Source: Anaerolinea sp.
Lineage (GTDB): Bacteria > Chloroflexota > Anaerolineae > Anaerolineales > Villigracilaceae
Direction of reading: 5' to 3'
DNA: 19,029 nt
Assembly: GCA_020720965.1 (NCBI GenBank)
Contig: DYNS01000014.1
Coordinates: forward strand, 1-19,029
Position 1 is the stretch's first letter. The number at the start of each line of letters is the position of its first letter. Positions 6,755 through 13,811 of the stretch are shown here, one piece after another. A model generated the notes under the pieces. It was not told where the DNA came from and ran no database searches. It saw nothing but the letters and a program-made list of their open reading frames with translations. The position numbers and the translations under genes were made by a program.

Positions 6755-7660
6755 ATGAAACCCCGCTACTACGACGTGGCAGTCATCGGCAACATTGGCA
6801 TAGACACCAACATCTACCTGCCTGGCGCAGAAATTGACTTCAACGTGGAAGCCAACTTCACCCAAAATATAGACTACATCGGTCAGGCGGGCGGGTATGC
6901 CAGCCGGGCTTATGCTCGCCTCGTCAGACGAGTCACCTTTTTGGGGTACGTGGGAATAGATTATCAGGGGCAATACATCCGCAAGCAGTTGAAAAAAGAC
7001 GGCATAGACCTGGGCGGTCTATGGACAGACCCCGTCGGAACCTCGCGCAGCGTCAATTTTATGTACCCGGATGGCAGACGCAAAAATTTTTACGACGGCA
7101 AAAGCCACATGACCCTGCAACCCGACCTGGAACTCTGCCAGGAACTGCTAAAAAACAGCCGCCTGGCGCATTTTAACATCCCCCATTGGGCGCGGCTTCT
7201 GCTGCCCCTTGCCCGCCAAAACAAAACCATCATCGCCTGCGATATTCAGGATGTGACCGACCCGCGAGACCCCTACCGGCAAGATTTCATCCGCCATGCC
7301 GATTATCTCTTCTTCTCCTCCGTCAATCACCCAGACCCGGCAGCGCTGATGCGGGAATTTTGGCACATCAACCCCGGCTGCGTCATTCTCAGCGGAATGG
7401 GGGCGCGAGGCTGCGCCCTGGGGCAAAAAGGCAAGGTGGAATACCTACCCGCCCCCAACCTCCCCTTACCAGTGATAGATACCAACGGCGCAGGCGATTC
7501 TCTCGCCGCCGGTTTCCTCATCAGCCACATTTTTGATGGACACCCCCTGGCAGAAGCCGCCCGGCGCGGGCAAATCGCCGCCCGCTTCACCTGCGCCCAA
7601 AAAGCATCCACCGACACCCTCATCAACCGCACCACCCTGGAGCAACTGGCGAAAGGCTAA
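6755..7660 (+). CDS. PfkB/ribokinase-family carbohydrate kinase
   Basis: The protein has 301 residues, normal for the family. The N-terminal Rossmann strand DVAVIGNIGIDTNIY (7-21) and a glycine-rich GQAGGYASRAYA segment (43-54) bind the substrate. The C-terminal signature IDTNGAGDSLAAGFL (241-255) carries the anion hole and the catalytic base Asp248, so the enzyme should transfer phosphate from ATP to a sugar or nucleoside hydroxyl. The usual GGxxxNxA motif reads GGYASRAYA here, lacking the typical Asn, so the substrate may differ from ribose or fructose. The ATG follows AGGAG by five bases. It is the first gene of a tight set: the cytochrome b5-like gene begins five bases after its stop. The exact substrate cannot be read from the sequence. 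Confidence 0.9.
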   Translation: MKPRYYDVAVIGNIGIDTNIYLPGAEIDFNVEANFTQNIDYIGQAGGYASRAYARLVRRVTFLGYVGIDYQGQYIRKQLKKDGIDLGGLWTDPVGTSRSVNFMYPDGRRKNFYDGKSHMTLQPDLELCQELLKNSRLAHFNIPHWARLLLPLARQNKTIIACDIQDVTDPRDPYRQDFIRHADYLFFSSVNHPDPAALMREFWHINPGCVILSGMGARGCALGQKGKVEYLPAPNLPLPVIDTNGAGDSLAAGFLISHIFDGHPLAEAARRGQIAARFTCAQKASTDTLINRTTLEQLAKG

Positions 7661-7665
7661 ACCGC

Positions 7666-7920
7666 ATGTCCGACACCCTCATCACTCTCGCTCAACTGCG
7701 CCGCCAAGACGGCACACGAGGAACCCGCAAGTGGATTGCCCACAACGGCACGGTCTACGACGTAACCGACTGCCCGCGCTGGAAGAAAGACCTGCACGAG
7801 AATCTCCACTTTGCCGGGCAAGACCTCAGCAGCGAAATAGACGAAGCCCCGCACAACGCCGAAGTCTTTGGGCATCCCTGTCTCAAAATTGTAGGCAAAT
7901 TGCAATTGAAACAACCCTAA
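7666..7920 (+). CDS. Cytochrome b5-like heme-binding domain protein
   Basis: This 84-residue protein consists of one cytochrome b5-like heme/steroid-binding domain: WIAHNGTVYDVTDCPRW (23-39), HENLHFAGQDLS (44-55) and APHNAEVFGH (61-70), then KIVGKL near the end. The His in the HENLHFAG segment and His63 in APH are the candidate axial heme ligands. No signal peptide or TM segment is seen, so it is probably cytoplasmic. Small proteins like this occur in anaerobes as electron carriers or heme proteins of unknown partner. It follows the kinase by five bases, so it is almost certainly co-transcribed with it. A functional link to the kinase is not obvious. Confidence 0.85.
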   Translation: MSDTLITLAQLRRQDGTRGTRKWIAHNGTVYDVTDCPRWKKDLHENLHFAGQDLSSEIDEAPHNAEVFGHPCLKIVGKLQLKQP

Positions 7921-7975
7921 ACCGGAGGGGGAATTGCTGTACAATCTTAAAAAAGATTACCCCACTGGATACCCC

Positions 7976-8638
7976 ATGCCCTCAAACCCCCTCCCCCTGC
8001 CCACCGAACTGGATTTAGTTGAACTCATCTCCAAAGAAGCGCACGACTTAAAATCCCCTTTCAACCGCATTCTAGGCTTTACCAAAATGCTGATGAAAGG
8101 CATGTCTGGACCCATTACCGACATGCAAAAAGATGACCTGACGGTTGTGTACCAAAACAGCGCCCAGGCAATGTCCATGATGAGCAACCTGGTCGATATG
8201 GCAAGGCTGCAACGCGGGGAAAAAGCCTTCACCCCCAAAGAAACCAACCTCAACAACCTGCTGGCACAGGTGCAAGCCTACTGGAAGCAAAACAAAGCCC
8301 AGGAAGGCTTTAACCTGGAACTACACACCCCGGAACAGGAAATTCTCATCCAGGCAGACGAATCCCTGTTCAAGCAGGCAATCCTCAATTGGATTTTATA
8401 CGTCATGGAATATGTCGAAGCCCCCGCCCAACTGACTGTAAGCCTGCAACCAACAGCCGCCGGGCAGGAAGTTCACATCCAAAGCCAGGGCAAGAAAAAA
8501 CCCGGCGCCTCCGAAGTGGAAATGACAATGGCAGCCTACATCGGGCAAAAAATCATCACCCTGCACGGCGGGCAAACCCTCTCCGCCACTGGCGGCGAAG
8601 AAGGCGCACAGGTACAATTACGCCTGAAAGCGCCCTAG
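7976..8638 (+). CDS. Histidine-kinase-like protein with degenerate ATPase domain
   Basis: The protein has 220 residues from the ATG at 7976. An in-frame TTG at 7934 with GGAGG five bases upstream is a real alternative and would add 14 residues. Residues about 11-80 resemble a HisKA dimerisation helix pair with an H-box KEAHDLKSPFNRILGF (His23). Residues about 95-220 occupy the place of the HATPase_c domain but lack its key motifs: the N-box second Asn is absent (AILNWILYVMEYV), no DxGxG is present (SQGKKKPG stands there), and only a weak GEEGAQVQLRL end resembles the final strand. There is no sensor domain or TM segment. It therefore looks like a pseudo-kinase or a phosphotransfer/dimerisation protein rather than an active kinase. 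It is the last gene before the terminator at 8663. Confidence 0.75.
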   Translation: MPSNPLPLPTELDLVELISKEAHDLKSPFNRILGFTKMLMKGMSGPITDMQKDDLTVVYQNSAQAMSMMSNLVDMARLQRGEKAFTPKETNLNNLLAQVQAYWKQNKAQEGFNLELHTPEQEILIQADESLFKQAILNWILYVMEYVEAPAQLTVSLQPTAAGQEVHIQSQGKKKPGASEVEMTMAAYIGQKIITLHGGQTLSATGGEEGAQVQLRLKAP

Positions 8639-8662
8639 CCCGCCGACCCTCTTCGCCCCCCT

Positions 8663-8705
8663 CTGCCCGAACAGCAAACCCACCCCGCCGTTCGGGCAGT
8701 TTTTT
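8663..8705 (+). terminator. Rho-independent terminator
   Basis: A perfect 10-base-pair stem, CTGCCCGAAC (8663-8672) with GTTCGGGCAG (8690-8699), has a 17-base loop and is followed at once by six T residues (8700-8705). It closes the kinase / b5-like / kinase-like operon and separates it from the alpha-glucosidase gene. Confidence 0.9.
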
Positions 8706-8727
8706 ATCACTACAAGGAGAACCCCAC

Positions 8728-10434
8728 ATGAACCCCCTCCCCTGGTGGAAAACCGCCGTCTTTTACCAAATCTACCCCCGCTCCTTCGCCGATTCCAACG
8801 CAGACGGCATCGGCGACTTCCCCGGCATCACCGCCAAACTGGACTACCTGCAATCTCTGGGCATAGATGCCCTCTGGCTCTCGCCGCACTTCCCCTCCCC
8901 CAATTGGGATTGCGGCTACGACATCAGCGGCTACACCGAAGTCGCCCCGGAATACGGAACCCTGGACGACTTTAAGACCTTTTTGCAAGAAGCCCACGCC
9001 CGCAACCTCAAAGTCATTTTAGACCTGGTACTCAACCACACCAGCGATGAACACCCCTGGTTCCTCGAATCAAAACAAAGCCGGAACAACCCCAAAGCCG
9101 ACTGGTACGTCTGGGCAGACACCCCGCCCAACAACTGGCAATCCTGCTTCGATGGCGATGCCTGGACTTACGCCCCGGAACGCGGACAATACTACTATCA
9201 TTATTTTATGAAGCAGCAACCCGACCTGAACTGGGAAAACCCGCAGGTCAAACAAGCCATGTGGGATGCCGTCCGCTTTTGGCTGGACCTGGGCGTAGAC
9301 GGCTACCGCCTCGACGCCATCGGCACCATCTACGAAGACCCCGCCCTCACCCCCCACAACGTCCCCCTCAACCTGGCAGGCTTGCGCCGCTTCAGTGAGG
9401 ATGCCAAAACCCCCGCCCAGAAAAAACGCGCCGAAAAATACTGGTACGACATGTTCTGCCACCAATGGGCAAGCCCCAAACTGCACCCACTGATGAAAGA
9501 ACTCCGCGCCATATTGGACGAATACGAAGGCGACCGAATGTTGGTCGGCGAAGACGACAACATCGACTACATGGGCAACGGCGCAGATGAACTACACCTC
9601 GTCTTCAACTTCCCCCTCATGAAGCTGGAACGCATTACCCCCGCCCTGGTTCGCAAAAACCAAAAAGAACGCCTCGCCCGCCTCAACGCGCTGCCCACCC
9701 CCGGCTGGGCATGCAACACCCTCGGCAATCACGACAGGTCACGCATTTACACCTGCTACGGTGACGGCTTGCACAACGCCGAACTCGCCCGCCTCAACGC
9801 CGCCCTCCTCCTCACCCTGCCCGGCACCCCCTTCCTTTACAACGGCGAAGAAATCGGCATGAGCGACTACCTCATCACCGACCCCGCCCTGCTGCGAGAC
9901 ACCATGGCAACCTGGTACTACCAACAAATGACCGAAGAACTCGGCATTCCCCCGCAAGAAGCCGCCCAACGCGCCGCAGAAATGACCCGCGACAAAAACC
10001 GAACCCCCATGCAATGGAACAGCACCGCCAACGGCGGGTTTAGCCCCGCCAAAGTGCAAACCTGGCTGCCGGTAAACCCCAACTACGCCGAAGGCGTGAA
10101 CGTGCGCGAACAGCAAGACCAACCCGAATCCATGCTCAACTACTACAAACGTCTGCTGCACACCCGCAAACAAAGCCCCGCCCTGCAAACAGGAGAATAC
10201 AAAACCCTGCACCCGCAAGCCCAGGAATACCTGGCATTTTTGCGCCACACCCCAACCCAAACCGTCCTGGTCCTGCTGAACTATAGCCCCAACCGCCAGC
10301 AAATTGGCTTTCGCCTGCCCGGCAAAAAAACCGCCCGCCCTCTCTTCTCCTCCGCCGGGCGAGGCAGCCAAGAACAACCCCTCGGCAAAATACACCTGGG
10401 AGCCTTCGAGGCGCTCATCGCCGAACTGCACTAA
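8728..10434 (+). CDS. GH13 alpha-glucosidase (oligo-1,6-/alpha-1,4-glucosidase type)
   Basis: The protein has 568 residues, typical of cytoplasmic GH13 alpha-glucosidases. It starts with WWKTAVFYQIYPRSFADSN and shows the four conserved regions: DLVLNHTS (99-106), GYRLDAIG with the nucleophile Asp196, the acid/base Glu275 in MLVGEDD, and LGNHDRSR with Asp336. A domain-B loop and a C-terminal beta domain (about 495-568) are present. No signal peptide is seen, so it should hydrolyse the alpha-glucosidic bonds of imported malto- or isomalto-oligosaccharides, sucrose or trehalose-type sugars. The ATG at 8728 follows AAGGAGA; an upstream open reading stretch runs back over the terminator and is not coding. 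The codon choice is strongly C-rich. The YHS gene starts 13 bases after its stop. Confidence 0.95.
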   Translation: MNPLPWWKTAVFYQIYPRSFADSNADGIGDFPGITAKLDYLQSLGIDALWLSPHFPSPNWDCGYDISGYTEVAPEYGTLDDFKTFLQEAHARNLKVILDLVLNHTSDEHPWFLESKQSRNNPKADWYVWADTPPNNWQSCFDGDAWTYAPERGQYYYHYFMKQQPDLNWENPQVKQAMWDAVRFWLDLGVDGYRLDAIGTIYEDPALTPHNVPLNLAGLRRFSEDAKTPAQKKRAEKYWYDMFCHQWASPKLHPLMKELRAILDEYEGDRMLVGEDDNIDYMGNGADELHLVFNFPLMKLERITPALVRKNQKERLARLNALPTPGWACNTLGNHDRSRIYTCYGDGLHNAELARLNAALLLTLPGTPFLYNGEEIGMSDYLITDPALLRDTMATWYYQQMTEELGIPPQEAAQRAAEMTRDKNRTPMQWNSTANGGFSPAKVQTWLPVNPNYAEGVNVREQQDQPESMLNYYKRLLHTRKQSPALQTGEYKTLHPQAQEYLAFLRHTPTQTVLVLLNYSPNRQQIGFRLPGKKTARPLFSSAGRGSQEQPLGKIHLGAFEALIAELH

Positions 10435-10447
10435 CCCCCGCCGCCCC

Positions 10448-10660
10448 ATGACCCCCAAAACCGTTTGCCAGCGCAACATCACCGCGCCCCTTCAGGCCCT
10501 GCCCCAGGCAGAATTTGAGGGGCGCACCCTCTACTTCTGCACCCAATTCTGCCTGGAAGCTTTCAACGCCGACCCGGAACGCTTTTACCAAGCCCACAGT
10601 CAGCCCAAGAACCGAAAAGATTGTGACAAATATCACAATGCGCCCACCAAAGGGGCGTGA
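10448..10660 (+). CDS. Small YHS-domain (metal-binding) protein
   Basis: The protein has 70 residues. Its pattern matches a YHS/TRASH-like domain: TVCQRNIT near the start, then FEGRTLYFCTQFCLEAFNAD with Cys pairs, followed by PERFY. YHS domains bind metal ions such as copper, zinc or iron through these cysteines and are found alone or in metal-transport ATPases and monooxygenases. The ATG at 10448 has no good ribosome-binding site and lies 13 bases after the glucosidase stop, so translation may be coupled to that gene. Its last codons contain an inverted repeat (10621-10638) that probably serves the next operon. The function is unknown. Confidence 0.75.
   Translation: MTPKTVCQRNITAPLQALPQAEFEGRTLYFCTQFCLEAFNADPERFYQAHSQPKNRKDCDKYHNAPTKGA
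10621..10638. promoter_or_regulatory. Rex/CRP-like operator upstream of the DRTGG operon
   Basis: TTGTGA-CAAATA-TCACAA is a perfect inverted repeat with an AT-rich core. The arms are identical to those of the site at 13275-13292. They match the known Rex operator form (TTGTGAA-N4-TTCACAA) except at the inner pair, and also the CRP/FNR-family TGTGA-N6-TCACA form. It sits inside the last codons of the YHS gene, about 90 bases before the DRTGG start. No clear -35 box was found nearby; TATATT at 10675-10680 is a possible -10. Confidence 0.65.
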
Positions 10661-10725
10661 TACACTTCTATTAATATATTCGCATTTTGTAATGGTACAA
10701 AGAGCAGCAAGGAGCAGCCCGCCCC

Positions 10726-11094
10726 ATGAAAGTGGAACAACTGATGGAAATTGTAGAAGGAACCCTTCTCACCCCGCAAGCGCCCCTAAACCGCGAGGTG
10801 AAAGGCGGCTGCGGCGCCGATTTGATGAGCGATGTCCTCGCCTCCATTCACCCGGATGCGGTACTCCTCACCGGCTTGTGCAATATTCAGGTGGTGCGAA
10901 CCGCCCAAATGGCGGATGTGCGTGCGATTGTGTTCGTGCGCGGTAAAACGCCCCCGCCAGAGACCATCAAACTGGCAACGGAAGAAAACATCCCCCTCCT
11001 GAGTAGCCCCTTTGGCATGTTTGAACTATGCGGTCGGCTGTACCAGGCAGGCTTACATAGTTTTGAAGCCCCCGTTTTGCACGATGATGAATAA
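10726..11094 (+). CDS. DRTGG-domain protein
   Basis: The protein has 122 residues and one DRTGG-type domain: KGGCGADLMSDVLA (26-39), ILNIQ-like GLCNIQVVRTAQMADVRAIVFVRGKTP and later ENIPLLSSPFGMFELCGRLY. The fold is found between CBS and phosphotransacetylase domains and as short stand-alone proteins beside [FeFe]-hydrogenase and NADH-dependent redox gene clusters in many anaerobes. Its biochemical role is not known; ligand sensing or complex assembly has been proposed. AAGGAGCAG lies about eight bases before the ATG. It opens a four-gene operon; the CBS-HATPase gene starts inside its last codons. The operator at 10621-10638 is the only regulatory signal seen upstream. Confidence 0.88.
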   Translation: MKVEQLMEIVEGTLLTPQAPLNREVKGGCGADLMSDVLASIHPDAVLLTGLCNIQVVRTAQMADVRAIVFVRGKTPPPETIKLATEENIPLLSSPFGMFELCGRLYQAGLHSFEAPVLHDDE

Positions 11095-12094
11095 CCCGCC
11101 TCACCCCAACGCCCGGCGCGGACGCACCGTCACCGACCAGGACGCGCGCGAAATTAGCCGCGTGGAAGAACTCTCCTACGAACTCAAAGTAGGCGAGGTA
11201 ATGACCGCCAACGTGAAAAGCGTTACAGCGGAGATGAAAATTGCCGGGGTGTTGGAGATTTTGCGTCAGGGCAGAATCTCCGGGGTGCCAGTGCTGGACG
11301 CAGGCGGAGAAATCATCGGCATTCTCAGCATCGAGGACGTGGTAAGGGCAATGGAGCGCAACCACCTCACCGCGCCCGTCTCCGAGTACATGAGCCACCG
11401 TCTCATCACCGTCAGCGATTTTGACTCGGTGGTGAAAGCCATCAAAACCTTTAGCGAATATCGGGTGGGGCGGCTGCCCGTGCTCAACGAACAGGGCAAA
11501 CTCACCGGCATCATCACCAAAGGGGATGTAACCCGGGGCATACTTAATGCCCTGCAAAAAGATTACAAAGAAGAGGAACTGCGCCGCTACCGCGCCAGCC
11601 ACCTGTTTGAAGACATCACCTCCGACCGAACCAGCCTCATCCTGCGCTACGAAATCGCCGCCAAAGACTACCAGCGCGGCGGAGAAGCATCCAGCCACAT
11701 TAAACGCGCCCTGCTGCGCCTGGGTGCCAGCCCCCAATTGGCAAGGCAATGCGGCATTGCCATTTACGAAGCGGAGATTAATCTCATCATCCACACCGAC
11801 AACGGCGGAGTGATTCGCGTGCAGATTGAGCCGCACCGCATTCTGATGCAAACCACCGACACCGGACCCGGCATTGCCAACATCGAACAAGCCCTCACCC
11901 CTGGCTGGTCCACCGCCACCCAGGAAGCCCGCAACATGGGCTTTGGCGCGGGCATGGGCTTGGTCAATATTCGGCGCTGTGTAAACCGCATGGAACTGGA
12001 TTCCACCCCCGGCAAGGGAACCAAACTTACGATGGAAATTCTACTGCGCCCCGAAGAACGCTTTCGAGAAGAAGGCGACCCGGAAGCGGAATAG
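11084..12094 (+). CDS. Two CBS domains fused to a GHKL/HATPase anti-sigma-like domain
   Basis: The protein has 336 residues. Two CBS domains (about 37-95 and 97-155) form one Bateman module: VGEVMTANVKSV with SGVPVLDAGGEIIGILSIEDVV, then VSEYMSHRLITV with VGRLPVLNEQGKLTGIITKGDV. A linker leads to a GHKL ATPase domain (about 185-320) with an N-box YEAEINLIIH (Asn233), DTGPGI (259-264) and GFGAGMGL (286-293), similar to RsbW/SpoIIAB-type serine kinases. CBS pairs usually bind adenine nucleotides, so this may pass energy or redox state to a kinase activity. The ATG at 11084 overlaps the DRTGG stop by 11 bases; a second ATG follows immediately. It is probably a regulator of the redox locus, but its target is unknown. 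Confidence 0.88.
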   Translation: MMNNPPHPNARRGRTVTDQDAREISRVEELSYELKVGEVMTANVKSVTAEMKIAGVLEILRQGRISGVPVLDAGGEIIGILSIEDVVRAMERNHLTAPVSEYMSHRLITVSDFDSVVKAIKTFSEYRVGRLPVLNEQGKLTGIITKGDVTRGILNALQKDYKEEELRRYRASHLFEDITSDRTSLILRYEIAAKDYQRGGEASSHIKRALLRLGASPQLARQCGIAIYEAEINLIIHTDNGGVIRVQIEPHRILMQTTDTGPGIANIEQALTPGWSTATQEARNMGFGAGMGLVNIRRCVNRMELDSTPGKGTKLTMEILLRPEERFREEGDPEAE

Positions 12095-12113
12095 GCTAGC
12101 CCAACGGAGACTT

Positions 12114-12452
12114 ATGAACCTGCAAACCCTCATCACTGACCTGCAACTAAAAACCTACACGCAAACCGCCGACCTGGAAAACATTATCCCCAGCGGCGGC
12201 TATGCCTCAGACCTGTTGAGCTGCGTGATGGCAGGCGCAAAACCCGGCAACCTTTGGGTAACGGTGCAATCTCACCTCAACATTGTGGCAGTCGCCGCCC
12301 TTACAGAATGCTGCGCCATCCTCATCAGCGAGGCAGCCGAACCCGATGCGGAGGTCATTGCCAGAGCCAACGAGCAGGGCGTTCCGCTTTTGGGCAGTTC
12401 GCAAGGCAGTTACCAGCTCGTTGCCGCACTGAGCCAAAGGGGAATTAACTAA
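12114..12452 (+). CDS. Second DRTGG-like protein
   Basis: The protein has 112 residues with the same short fold pattern as the first DRTGG protein: SGGYASDLLSCVMAGAKPG replaces the GGCGADLMSDVLA motif, followed by NLWVTVQSHLNIVAVAALTECCAILISEAAEPD and EQGVPLLGSSQGSYQLV. Overall resemblance to the neighbour is low but collinear, so the pair may form a heteromer. GGAGA lies about six bases before the ATG. It follows the CBS-HATPase gene by 19 bases and is followed two bases later by the PHP gene, all consistent with one transcript. The pairing of two such proteins around an HATPase is a known pattern near anaerobic hydrogenase genes. Confidence 0.8.
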   Translation: MNLQTLITDLQLKTYTQTADLENIIPSGGYASDLLSCVMAGAKPGNLWVTVQSHLNIVAVAALTECCAILISEAAEPDAEVIARANEQGVPLLGSSQGSYQLVAALSQRGIN

Positions 12453-12454
12453 CC

Positions 12455-13207
12455 GTGAACCTGTACCGCGCCGATTTGCACGTTCACACCGTGCTTTCTC
12501 CCTGCGCCGGGGTGGAAATGATACCGCCCCTGATTGTGGAAACCGCGCTAAAACAGGGCATTCATCTGATTGCGATTACCGACCACAATGCCACCGCCAA
12601 CATCCGCGCCGTGCGGCAGGCAGCCGAAGGCACACCCTTGCAAGTTTTGGCGGGCATGGAACTGCAAACCCGCGAGGAAGTTCACCTGCTGTGCCTGTTT
12701 GACACCCCGGAACAAGCCGAAACCTGGCAAGGCGAAGTGGATACCCTGCTCCCCAACACCCCCAACCGGGCGGATTTGTTTGGGGAGCAATTTGTTGTGG
12801 ACGAAACCGGCGATTTTGTGCGAAGGGAAGAACGCCTGCTGCTAAACTCGGCGCTCATCTCGCTGGAAGAAGCCGCCCGGCGGATACACGCCCTGGGCGG
12901 GCTTGCCATTCCGGCGCATGTAAACCGGCGAGCCAACGGTCTTTTGCCCACCCTGGGCATTATCCCGCCCGGTTTTGACGCGCTGGAAATCTCCCGGCAC
13001 ATTTCCGCACCGCAAGCCCGCCAAACCTACCCGCAACTGAGGGGCTATCCGCTCATTCAGAGCGGGGACGTGCATTACCTGGATGATTTTTGGGGCAAAA
13101 CCCTGTTCTGGATGCCGGAGGCAAGAATCAGCGAGATGAGAAAGGCTTTTTTGGGGCAGGCAGGCTGCCGGGTGGAAATTGCCGAAGGCGAGGCAGCGCC
13201 GGAGTAA
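12455..13207 (+). CDS. PHP-domain metal-dependent phosphoesterase
   Basis: The protein has 250 residues and a GTG start, two bases after the preceding stop. PHP motifs are present: DLHVHT (7-12), AITDHN, LAGMELQT, PAHVNR and SGDVHYLDD, giving the His/Asp/Glu set that binds a metal cluster. Stand-alone PHP proteins hydrolyse phosphoesters such as 3',5'-bisphosphates, nucleotides or histidinol phosphate; the exact substrate here is not evident. Members of this type recur next to DRTGG and HATPase genes in hydrogenase clusters. The insert around residues 90-130 (NTPNRADLFGEQF) is typical of that subfamily. It ends the first operon; about 100 bases with a new promoter follow. Confidence 0.9.
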   Translation: MNLYRADLHVHTVLSPCAGVEMIPPLIVETALKQGIHLIAITDHNATANIRAVRQAAEGTPLQVLAGMELQTREEVHLLCLFDTPEQAETWQGEVDTLLPNTPNRADLFGEQFVVDETGDFVRREERLLLNSALISLEEAARRIHALGGLAIPAHVNRRANGLLPTLGIIPPGFDALEISRHISAPQARQTYPQLRGYPLIQSGDVHYLDDFWGKTLFWMPEARISEMRKAFLGQAGCRVEIAEGEAAPE

Positions 13208-13243
13208 GACATCCATCACACACAGGAATATGACATTTGTTTA

Positions 13244-13272
13244 TTGACAAATACTTTTGAAAACGTTAAACT
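13244..13272 (+). promoter_or_regulatory. Promoter of the NuoE-1/NuoF operon
   Basis: A perfect TTGACA (13244-13249) and TAAACT (13267-13272) are separated by 17 bases. The predicted start of transcription is near 13279, inside the inverted repeat at 13275-13292. The leader would be about 30 bases and carries the GGAG before the NuoE-1 ATG. Confidence 0.75.
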
Positions 13273-13274
13273 TA

Positions 13275-13292
13275 TTGTGAAAATTATCACAA
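13275..13292. promoter_or_regulatory. Rex-like operator over the NuoE-1 transcription start
   Basis: TTGTGA-AAATTA-TCACAA is a perfect inverted repeat of 6+6 bases with an all-AT core, arms identical to those at 10621-10638. It covers the predicted start site three bases after the -10, a repressor position. Rex is an NAD+/NADH-responsive repressor with the consensus TTGTGAA-N4-TTCACAA and is well known to control NADH-linked fermentation and hydrogenase genes, which fits the genes downstream. A CRP-like activator would normally bind upstream of -35, so Rex is preferred. No rex gene is in the window. Confidence 0.7.
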
Positions 13293-13310
13293 TCTTTACT
13301 TGGAGCGAGT

Positions 13311-13811
13311 ATGACGGAAAGCACACTCATCGACAGAAAAGCCCTGACCGCCGAGCGGCAGGCACAAATTGACGAGATTATCGCCGCCAACCGGTTGCGC
13401 CCCGGCGCGCTGATGGTAGTGTTGAATGAGACCCAAAACCGGCTTGGCTTTGTCTCGGAGGAAATGCAAACCTACATTGCCAGCCAACTGCGGGTTGCCG
13501 TAAGCGCGGTGCATGGCGTTGTGACGTTTTATTCCTTCTTTACAACCGAGCCTCGCGGCAAACACACCGTCAAGTTTTGCATGGGGACAGCCTGTTACGT
13601 GGGCGGTGTGCCGCAACTGATAGAAAAAGCCCGTCAACTAACCGGAACCGAGATGGGACAGACAACCCCCAACGGAATGCTGACCCTGGAAATTTGCCGC
13701 TGCGTGGGCGCTTGTTCGCAAGCCCCGGTTGTGACGGTGGATGACGAAGTGGTGGGACGGATTAAGCCCACCAAATTCCCCCAAATGATTAAAAAATTGC
13801 TGGAAGAATGA
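13311..13811 (+). CDS. NuoE-like [2Fe-2S] subunit 1 (HydC type)
   Basis: The protein has 166 residues. A helical N-terminal part (GFVSEEMQTYIASQLRV; HGVVTFYSFF) precedes a thioredoxin-fold ferredoxin domain with all four cluster ligands: Cys90 and Cys95 in FCMGTACYVGG, Cys131 and Cys135 in RCVGACSQAP. It should carry one [2Fe-2S] cluster and relay electrons to or from the FMN of a NuoF subunit at the NADH side of a soluble complex. GGAG lies about seven bases before the ATG. It is the first gene after the promoter and operator at 13244-13292; the HATPase gene overlaps its stop by four bases. HydC of electron-bifurcating hydrogenases is the closest described role, but the catalytic subunit is not in view. 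Confidence 0.93.
   Translation: MTESTLIDRKALTAERQAQIDEIIAANRLRPGALMVVLNETQNRLGFVSEEMQTYIASQLRVAVSAVHGVVTFYSFFTTEPRGKHTVKFCMGTACYVGGVPQLIEKARQLTGTEMGQTTPNGMLTLEICRCVGACSQAPVVTVDDEVVGRIKPTKFPQMIKKLLEE

Noticed and set aside
7934..7975. TTG start with GGAGG for the histidine-kinase-like gene, and TACAAT as a promoter -10
   Set aside because: The 14 extra residues have no family-like pattern and no -35 box is found; kept only as an alternative start in that entry.
8389..8727. Upstream extension of the alpha-glucosidase reading frame
   Set aside because: It crosses the intrinsic terminator and the previous gene; the Pro/Arg-rich translation has no homology pattern, and AAGGAGA with ATG at 8728 fits the family start.
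10641..10657. Possible terminator hairpin CGCCC/GGGCG after the YHS gene
   Set aside because: The stem is only five base pairs, no T run follows, and it lies in the last codons of the gene.
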